From Pseudoruminococcus_B sp937901805 (GTDB lineage Bacteria > Bacillota > Clostridia > Oscillospirales > Ruminococcaceae): a DNA stretch of 39,034 nucleotides. The notes beneath the pieces are model-generated. The model was given only the letters and a program-made list of their open reading frames with translations. It ran no database searches and had not been told where the DNA came from. Shown one piece after another: positions 33,634-39,034 of this stretch (positions are counted from its first letter, which is position 1; every line of letters starts with the position of its first letter). The stretch is from contig CAUWNS010000017.1 in NCBI GenBank assembly GCA_963560245.1, positions 1 to 39,034 of the forward strand, given 5' to 3'. The translations under genes and the position numbers were made by a program.

Positions 33634-34050
33634 TTACCTTGTTTTTTTTATGGAAACAACCCGGTTTTCCTCTGCAGTAATACGGTAATCCCCACTTTGA
33701 AACACGATTCGTTCTTTTCCATAAGAGACGATTTGTTCAATCCCGGAACAAAGTTGTTTTCCCCGCTGCCGCCCGACAGAACGTTCAAATTCCACAAAGC
33801 CGTCCTCCACGCCGCGCAGAAACAGACGGATCATCTGTTCCTCAGGATCCGCCGGGCGCTGCGCCTGTTTGAAAAAATTGCACTGTTTGCAGCAGAGCAC
33901 CAGATTGTAGAACTGCCCCGGACCCTCTTCTGCCCGAGGAAGATAGTGATCCAGAGTGGAATTTTTTAAGGTCAGCCGCTTTCCACAATAAAAACAGCGG
34001 CCCTGTTCCCGGAGATAAATATAGCGTTTTACTGTCTTATCCCGTAACAT
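33634..34050 (-). CDS. HNH endonuclease-domain protein
   Basis: A 138-residue HNH protein. Zinc-binding CFYC (residues about 19-22) and CKQC (about 54-57) bracket the active-site segment STLDHYLPRAEEG and FYNLVLCCKQCNFFK. The C-terminal half has no recognised domain. No methylase, recombinase or phage gene is nearby, so a defence or mobile role is not supported by context. GAGGGAT precedes the ATG. Confidence 0.85.
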   Translation of the reverse strand: MLRDKTVKRYIYLREQGRCFYCGKRLTLKNSTLDHYLPRAEEGPGQFYNLVLCCKQCNFFKQAQRPADPEEQMIRLFLRGVEDGFVEFERSVGRQRGKQLCSGIEQIVSYGKERIVFQSGDYRITAEENRVVSIKKTR

Positions 34051-34068
34051 TTTAAATCCCTCAATTAC

Positions 34069-34097
34069 AAAAAAGCGGCGGGAATATCCGCCGCTTT
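34069..34097 (-). terminator. Intrinsic terminator after degV
   Basis: A 10-bp stem (34072-34081 with 34088-34097; GCGGCGG core), six-base loop, followed by a run of T on the minus strand. It lies only five bases after the DegV stop codon. Confidence 0.88.
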
Positions 34098-34101
34098 CTG
34101 T

Positions 34102-34980
34102 TTATCGTTCATCCCCCAGGAAAAAGAGAGCAACCGTTCCCGGGCCGGCATGAGCCCCAATGACAGGCCCAATATAATTGATGAGAAACGCCTGCACCCC
34201 GCAGCGCTCTTTTACCCGGTCGGCAACATACTGGGCATCCTCCTCGCAGTCGCCGTGGCTGATAAAGACGCGGGGATTCTTCCCCTGGAAGCTGCCAAGC
34301 TGTTTTTCCATATTATCCACCAGGGCGTTTAAAGACTGCTTTCTGCCGCGCACCTTGGCGATGGGGATTAGGCGCCCTTCGTCGTCTACATGGAGGACAG
34401 GCTTGACGTTGAGCATAGAACCGAAAATTGCCGCTGCTTTGGAGACGCGGCCGCCCCGGTGCAGATGGAAAAGATCGTCCACTGTGAAGTTATGGCAGAC
34501 AAATCCCTTGTTTTCCTCCAGCCAGGTATGGACAGCGTCGATGTCTTTCCCTTCCAGCTTCATACGTACCGCATAATCTATCAGCAGACCCTGGCCGAGT
34601 GAAGCGCACAGGGAATCCACCACATAGATTTTGGAATCCGGATACTTTTCCGCCAGTTCCTGCGCTGCGAACCGCTCGCTGTTATATGTCCCGCTGAGCG
34701 CCGAGGAAAAGGCAATACATAAGACGTCAATCCCCTGTTTAAGATACTCTTCAAAAACCGAAGTAGCACGCTCCGGAGTGACCTGAGCAGTAATCGGCAT
34801 GTTGCCTGCGCGCATTTTTGCATAAAAGTCCTTTGGAGAAAGACGATCTCCCCCTTCTCCGGTATAGGTCTTGGATTCAATCGTGTATGGCATGGGAAGA
34901 AGAACCAAGCCGTTTGCCGCAAGATATTCCTCCGGCAAATCACAGCACGGATCGGTAATAATAACATATTCCCTGTTCAT
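34102..34980 (-). CDS. DegV-family fatty-acid-binding protein
   Basis: A 292-residue DegV protein, a soluble binder of fatty acids that serves FakA-type fatty-acid kinases as the FakB subunit. Family features: ITDPCCDLPEEYL near the N-terminus, ITAQVTPE, IAFSSALSGTYNSE and DDLFHLHRGGRVSKAAA, and a C-terminal GPVIGAHAGPGTVALFF. ATG 34980 has AGAGGTG upstream. It stands alone with its own promoter, a palindrome in the leader and a terminator. No FakA is in the window. Confidence 0.94.
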   Translation of the reverse strand: MNREYVIITDPCCDLPEEYLAANGLVLLPMPYTIESKTYTGEGGDRLSPKDFYAKMRAGNMPITAQVTPERATSVFEEYLKQGIDVLCIAFSSALSGTYNSERFAAQELAEKYPDSKIYVVDSLCASLGQGLLIDYAVRMKLEGKDIDAVHTWLEENKGFVCHNFTVDDLFHLHRGGRVSKAAAIFGSMLNVKPVLHVDDEGRLIPIAKVRGRKQSLNALVDNMEKQLGSFQGKNPRVFISHGDCEEDAQYVADRVKERCGVQAFLINYIGPVIGAHAGPGTVALFFLGDER

Positions 34981-35001
34981 TGCAAACACCTCTTTTTTCA
35001 A

Positions 35002-35018
35002 GGCACTTTCAAAGTGCC
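35002..35018. repeat. Perfect inverted repeat in the degV leader, candidate operator
   Basis: GGCACTTT-C-AAAGTGCC: eight-base arms about a single central base, between the promoter (35034-35062) and the degV start. It overlaps or follows the expected transcription start, a position that suits repression, or it may be a leader hairpin. Confidence 0.6.
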
Positions 35019-35033
35019 GCGTTTTTCTTTTCC

Positions 35034-35062
35034 ATTATAATATGCCCATGCAAAACAGGCAA
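35034..35062 (-). promoter_or_regulatory. Sigma-A promoter of degV
   Basis: Minus strand: TTGCCT, 17-base spacer, TATAAT. Confidence 0.78.
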
Positions 35063-35098
35063 GCAAATTCCAGGATTCCATCCACAAATTTACAAATT

Positions 35099-35809
35099 TT
35101 ACTCCATTTTCTGCTTTTGTGTCTGTGCATTATAGTCATTGAGTTTGGAAAGCGTGGAAGACTGTCCATCTGTTACCTCGGTGAAGGACTCCGGCACATC
35201 TCCCACAATGACTGTCTGCGCCACCTGAAAACTGTTTGTCACATCGGTTGTCTGGGAGTAGCCGGGAATCAGAGCAGTGACCGTGACTTTGATCTCAAAG
35301 ACAATTTGGTGCAGTGTCTGGTTAATGCCTGCTGTCTGAAAGCTGCTTTTCAGCTCGGATTCCACATATCCTTCCGGAATTACCCGGAAAGATATTTCCG
35401 GGCCGTATCCGGACAGGAAGGCCCCTCCGAACAGGGTCCCCGCGGGGAGACGGATTTCCTGTGCATCCGGTTCGGACAGGCGCTGCATCACGGCGTCCAG
35501 CAAGGCGGCGTTGATTTTGTTTGCCGTTACCGTATCCGTCTGGATGGCGGCAATGTCCCCCTGTGCATTTTTTTCCAGGGTGACAAAAGAATTGTAGGTA
35601 ACGCCCAGTTCCTCCAATTTTTCATTGACTGCATTGTTGATGGCCCGGGCAGCCGCATTTTTCGCCTGATACAGAGCGGATTTCTGAATGATGGGCCGCA
35701 TCTTCCAATCCAGCATCAGAAAAACCGCCGCCAGAAAAAACAAAATCCAAAACAACCGCAGAAGCAGGCGCTGCTTTTCGCGGGAACTCCGAATCCGTTT
35801 TGACGCCAT
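35099..35809 (-). CDS. yunB: Sporulation protein YunB
   Basis: A 236-residue protein with one N-terminal membrane segment (about residues 17-36, LLRLFWILFFLAAVFLML) after a basic start, and an extracytoplasmic domain. ALYQAKNAAARAINNAVNEKL and the middle IRLPAGTLFGGAFLSGYGP are typical of YunB. In Bacillus the gene is expressed in the mother cell under sigma-E; no clear sigma-E promoter was identified here. GGAGGAAAGGA precedes the ATG. Its presence supports a spore-forming host. Confidence 0.92.
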   Translation of the reverse strand: MASKRIRSSREKQRLLLRLFWILFFLAAVFLMLDWKMRPIIQKSALYQAKNAAARAINNAVNEKLEELGVTYNSFVTLEKNAQGDIAAIQTDTVTANKINAALLDAVMQRLSEPDAQEIRLPAGTLFGGAFLSGYGPEISFRVIPEGYVESELKSSFQTAGINQTLHQIVFEIKVTVTALIPGYSQTTDVTNSFQVAQTVIVGDVPESFTEVTDGQSSTLSKLNDYNAQTQKQKME

Positions 35810-35885
35810 GATTTCCTTTCCTCCATTTCCCTTTTCTCTATAAATATGGGAAAATGGGAAAAAATGTGCAAAACAGCTCCAATTC

Positions 35886-37250
35886 TTACTGGAAATGCTT
35901 CATAATAAAGCGGAGCGCACGCTCTTTCCCCTGATAGGGCGGATAGCGGAATTGTATACGGAAACCCGATTTTATCATCACGCTCTGGTAATGGGTAAAG
36001 GTATCAAAGCTCTGTTTGCCATGATAGGAACCCATCCCGCTCATCCCCACTCCGCCGAACGGGAGTTTCGCCGATGTGATATGAATGAGAGTATCCCCGA
36101 TACATCCCCCGCCAAAGGGTACGGCCTCCATTACGCGCTTACAAAACGCCCGGTCTTTGGAAAACAGATACAAGGCAAGGGGATGTTCCCGCTTTTGCAA
36201 AGTCCGGAGAAGCTCCCCCTCCTCCCGGTAAGTGAGAATGGGTAAAAGAGGGCCGAAGATCTCCTCGCGCATCACAGGAGAATCCCAGCCCGCAGGTTCC
36301 AGAAGGGTGGGTTCAATCTTCAGGCTTTTTTCATCCCATTTTCCGCCAAACAGGATTTTCTTCGCTTTCAAAAGCGCAGCCAGCCGTTCAAAATGCCCTG
36401 GATGGATGATCTTACAGTACTCGGGATTGCTCAGAGGATCTTCCCCCCACTGGGCCTTGATTTCCCGCTTCAGTTCCTGAACCAGCTGATCTTTGACAGA
36501 GGCGTGAACCAGCAGATAATCCGGCGCCACACAGGTCTGCCCCGCATTGACAAGCTTCCCCCAGACAATCCGTCTGGCTGCAAGGGAAAGATCCGCACTG
36601 GCATCCACGATACAAGGGCTTTTCCCGCCCAGTTCCAGAGTCACCGGAACCAAATTCTCCGCCGCCGCCCGCAGAACCCGGCGGCCCACCTGCGTACTTC
36701 CGGTAAAAAAGATATGGTCATATCGCTGCCGGGTGAGTTCTGCGCTGACAGCGGCGTCCCCCTCTACCGTACAGATATATTCCGGAGGAAAAACATTCCG
36801 GATCAAACAAGAAATTGCTGCAGCGCTGTGCGGTGCATATTCCGAGCACTTGAGCGTCACGCAGTTGCCCGCCGCCACTGCGCCGATCAGAGGGGCCAGC
36901 GACAGCAAAAGGGGGTAATTCCAGGGCGCTATGATGAGTACAACCCCCAAAGGACGCGGGAAAATCCGCCCTTTTGAAGAAAAATGCATCAGCGGCGCTG
37001 AAACCCGTCTGGGCTTTGCCCACCTGTCCAGATGGCGCAGCGCCTCCTCCAACTCTCCATATAAAAGGCCGAGTTCCGTCTCATACCCCTCAAACCCGCT
37101 TTTTCCCAAATCCTTTTGCAAGGCGGAAAGAAGCTGCGGTTCCTGCCGTCTCAATTCGGTTTTCAGAGAGCGGAGGGCTTCTTTCCGAAAACGGGTTGGC
37201 AGAGTTTTCCCTGTAGAAAAAAACTGCCTTTGCTGAGCAAGGATTTCCAT
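35886..37250 (-). CDS. Aldehyde dehydrogenase (class 3-like, YwdH type)
   Basis: A 454-residue NAD(P)-dependent aldehyde dehydrogenase. PWNYPLLLSLAPLIGA binds the cofactor, FFTGSTQVGR follows, the catalytic Glu is in LELGGKSPCIV, and the catalytic Cys is in NAGQTCVAPDY. The C-terminal membrane-associated part (PFGGVGMSGMGSYHGK and IQFRYPPYQGK) is typical of the class 3/YwdH group that oxidises medium- and long-chain aldehydes. ATG 37250 has GGGGG six bases upstream. It lies 12 bases after the M16 peptidase, probably one operon. Confidence 0.94.
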   Translation of the reverse strand: MEILAQQRQFFSTGKTLPTRFRKEALRSLKTELRRQEPQLLSALQKDLGKSGFEGYETELGLLYGELEEALRHLDRWAKPRRVSAPLMHFSSKGRIFPRPLGVVLIIAPWNYPLLLSLAPLIGAVAAGNCVTLKCSEYAPHSAAAISCLIRNVFPPEYICTVEGDAAVSAELTRQRYDHIFFTGSTQVGRRVLRAAAENLVPVTLELGGKSPCIVDASADLSLAARRIVWGKLVNAGQTCVAPDYLLVHASVKDQLVQELKREIKAQWGEDPLSNPEYCKIIHPGHFERLAALLKAKKILFGGKWDEKSLKIEPTLLEPAGWDSPVMREEIFGPLLPILTYREEGELLRTLQKREHPLALYLFSKDRAFCKRVMEAVPFGGGCIGDTLIHITSAKLPFGGVGMSGMGSYHGKQSFDTFTHYQSVMIKSGFRIQFRYPPYQGKERALRFIMKHFQ

Positions 37251-37262
37251 GGGCATCCCCCT

Positions 37263-38549
37263 TTACATAGACAGAAGATATTTCCGAAACTGCCGCTTTT
37301 CACTGGCGCCCACTGAGGAGCGGACTACACAGACCAGATGGGAAGGGGTGAAGACCTCCTGGGCGATCTGCATCATGCGCTCCGGCGTGATCTTACGATA
37401 TGCCCGAGCCTGTTCCAGAATATCGCCATATCCTGCATGCAGGATATGGTTCTCATAGGCCATATGCCAATTCAGCCGCTCCGGGTCGTCCAGCATCATG
37501 ACATTGTTATCCTCATACTCCGGGAGAATCAAAGCGAGATCCTCCCTGTTAATCTGCTCTTTTACCGAACGGAACACCTGCGCGCACAGTTCAGCGGAAG
37601 AAACCAGCCTGGATGGGGAAACAGAATACCCCACGCTCAGCACCCCCAGGTTCGGATAGAGGGTGCAGTCCGGGTCAAAGTCATATATCAAGCCCGTTTC
37701 TTCGGACAGTTTCATTTTAAATCTTCCCAGTTCTCCAAAAAATAAAACCGCATACAGCAAATCAATTTCCGCCATGGTATAATGCGTCATATCCAGATCA
37801 AAGGACAGCGCAACATCTGCCAAAGCAGAAGATTTCTGCTCTGGCGGCAGCCAGCGGAAATTTTTCTTTCTTGCAGAAAACCCTTCCGGTATAGGGCAAA
37901 GGTTTGTTCTGCCGCACACCTCCCGGCTGACTGGATACTGTTCGATCTCTTTGGCAAGGATGTTGATTCCTTCTGCCGGAATATTTCCTGTCATATAGAA
38001 AAACAGGTTGTCCGCAGTAAAAATCCGATGCTGTTTCTCCTGCAAATCCTCCAAACGGATGGCACGCACTCCGCCGATAGTCCCGGCAATTGTCCGCGCG
38101 AGCGGCGTTCCCGCAAAAACTGCGCGATCGCAGAGCACCTGTGCGGAGTGCTCCTGCTTTTCCTCTCGGATTTCGCTCTGGATTCTCCCACGCTCCAGCA
38201 GGACATCCCGCTTTTCCGCCTGAAGCGGGGCGAGCAGTCTCGTTAAAAGCTGTGTACACCTTGTAAAATGACGCGGAGCGGCAGTGATAACAAAATGCAG
38301 TACATTTTGATAGGTGTAGGCATTAAGCTGCGCGCCAATTTTTTGCAGTTCCCGATAAAGCTGCTTTTGCGGCATCCCCGCCAGATTTCGAAAAAAAATA
38401 TGTTCCAGAAAATGGGTAATCCCATGTTCCGAATCCGTCTCGTACAGGATCCCCGCCTTAACTGTTAATGTCAGGCAAATGCTGTGCAGATGTGGTTGGG
38501 GATAGCAGTAGATACGAATCCCATTTTTTGTTGTAAATTGCTGTTCGAT
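37263..38549 (-). CDS. M16 family zinc metallopeptidase (YmfF/YmfH-like), apparent ATC start
   Basis: A 428-residue insulinase-type (M16) protein. The zinc/catalytic motif HFLEH (residues 46-50) is intact, with a downstream Glu-rich helix (LLERGRIQSEIREEKQE) for the third ligand, and a C-terminal half-domain from about residue 200. No ATG, GTG or TTG lies upstream in frame: the frame is closed by a TGA about 40 bases before. The best start is ATC at 38549, with GGAGG eight bases before it; the first residues EQQFTTKNGIRIY then align with the family N-terminus. The first in-frame ATG (38375) would remove HxxEH. It is followed by an aldehyde dehydrogenase. Confidence 0.88.
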   Translation of the reverse strand: MEQQFTTKNGIRIYCYPQPHLHSICLTLTVKAGILYETDSEHGITHFLEHIFFRNLAGMPQKQLYRELQKIGAQLNAYTYQNVLHFVITAAPRHFTRCTQLLTRLLAPLQAEKRDVLLERGRIQSEIREEKQEHSAQVLCDRAVFAGTPLARTIAGTIGGVRAIRLEDLQEKQHRIFTADNLFFYMTGNIPAEGINILAKEIEQYPVSREVCGRTNLCPIPEGFSARKKNFRWLPPEQKSSALADVALSFDLDMTHYTMAEIDLLYAVLFFGELGRFKMKLSEETGLIYDFDPDCTLYPNLGVLSVGYSVSPSRLVSSAELCAQVFRSVKEQINREDLALILPEYEDNNVMMLDDPERLNWHMAYENHILHAGYGDILEQARAYRKITPERMMQIAQEVFTPSHLVCVVRSSVGASEKRQFRKYLLSM

Positions 38550-38611
38550 AGCAATCGCCTCCCTGCGCCCCGCTTGATGGAATATCGGCTTTCTTCAGAC
38601 GGGGTATTCCC

Positions 38612-38617
38612 ATTGTA
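38612..38617 (-). promoter_or_regulatory. Possible extended -10 of the M16 gene
   Basis: Minus strand TACAAT preceded by TGT (extended -10), about 65 bases before the proposed start. Only a weak -35 (TTTCTT, 16 bases upstream) is seen. Confidence 0.35.
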
Positions 38618-38735
38618 ACATATTTTTTCTGTTAAGAAAGGCCATATTGCGAAAGAGGCCTGCTTTCCAAATACGCTGTTATAGAATAAATACCGCATTT
38701 CCCATTTTATTCCATTCAAACCGTTGTTCTTCAAC

Positions 38736-39034
38736 CTATTTGGATTTTTGCCTGTTCAAAAGTATTGCGCATATCATTACTGCCGCACAGAATACAAAAA
38801 TGAAATACAACAGATTTTCAAAGCAAAAACCATTGTCTAACATCAGTCGGTATCCCCAAAAGGCGGGGAAAATATGTCCTATGGCTTCAAGAAAATCGGG
38901 CAGCAGGTCGATGGGGAACATAATCCCCGAAAGCATAATCGAGGGTAAAAACACAAGCTGCGCTATCATTGTCAGTTTTGCTTGATTTTTTACCATCAAT
39001 CCTAAAACACTTCCGATACTTAACGATACAATAA
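38736..39034 (-). CDS. ABC-2 type transporter permease, C-terminal part (5' end off window)
   Basis: About 98 residues of a membrane protein that continues past the right edge. It shows the ABC-2 permease C-terminal pattern: KLTMIAQLVFLPSIMLSGIMFPID, LPDFLEAIGHIFPAFWG, and a last hydrophobic helix ending NRQKSK. The partner ATPase is presumably outside the window. The stop codon is at 38736. Confidence 0.85.
   Translation of the reverse strand, partial: IVSLSIGSVLGLMVKNQAKLTMIAQLVFLPSIMLSGIMFPIDLLPDFLEAIGHIFPAFWGYRLMLDNGFCFENLLYFIFVFCAAVMICAILLNRQKSK

Noticed and set aside
33634..34050. HNH protein as part of a defence or mobile island
   Set aside because: No methylase, integrase, toxin or phage gene nearby; its neighbours are CD3324-like and DegV housekeeping-type genes.
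1..39034. CRISPR arrays, tRNA or rRNA genes, insertion sequences
   Set aside because: No regularly spaced repeats, cloverleaf-like segments with CCA-adjacent arms, ribosomal RNA cores or transposase frames were seen on reading both strands.

Overview
The window looks like a chromosomal segment of a spore-forming, low-to-mid GC Firmicute of class Clostridia, probably near the Oscillospiraceae/Ruminococcaceae. Evidence: a fused IspH-ribosomal protein S1 gene, a Der/PlsY/DUF512 radical-SAM cluster, a YunB sporulation protein, a CD3324-family small protein, paired RlmD-type methyltransferases and purine-rich Shine-Dalgarno sequences. This is inference from gene content; no rRNA or tRNA is present to place it. 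It is mostly core genome with short accessory insertions. I found no CRISPR array, insertion sequence, prophage or tRNA.

Layout. 1-3.1 kb (minus): two RlmD-like 23S rRNA methyltransferases flank a LURP-one-like gene; the left one runs off the edge. 3.2-4.6 kb: aspartate kinase as its own unit. 4.9-8.2 kb: DUF512 radical SAM, der and plsY as one operon. 8.4-9.1 kb: yceD-rpmF behind a perfect consensus promoter. 9.2-11.4 kb: Na/phosphate symporter with a small PAS protein. 11.7-13.8 kb: a 60-residue membrane protein, a probably frameshifted small membrane gene, a ribokinase-like kinase and a QueG-like iron-sulfur protein. 13.9-19.4 kb: rpiR, flavoprotein, cmk, plsC and ispH-rpsA, tightly packed. 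19.6-23.1 kb: a heterodimeric ABC exporter. 23.4-24.4 kb: a metal/metalloid-type permease with a His-rich loop, followed by a 519-base stretch without a recognisable gene. 24.9-26.5 kb: mutY-mgsA, divergent from pyk and a racemase-family gene (26.7-29.2 kb, plus).

29.3-33.5 kb is the most system-like part. A CoA-disulfide-reductase/rhodanese protein and a small sirohaem sulfite/nitrite-reductase-like iron-sulfur protein form an operon, diverging from a LysR regulator. They probably handle sulfane sulfur, persulfide or sulfite. 33.6-39.0 kb (minus): an HNH nuclease, DegV, YunB, an aldehyde dehydrogenase coupled to an M16 peptidase that seems to start at ATC, and the end of an ABC-2 permease at the right edge.

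Many units have recognisable sigma-A promoters and hairpin terminators, so transcription-unit borders are fairly clear. The best candidates for something unusual are the sulfur-redox module, the paired rlmD genes, the non-AUG M16 gene, the frameshifted membrane gene and the gene-less stretch at 24.4-24.9 kb.
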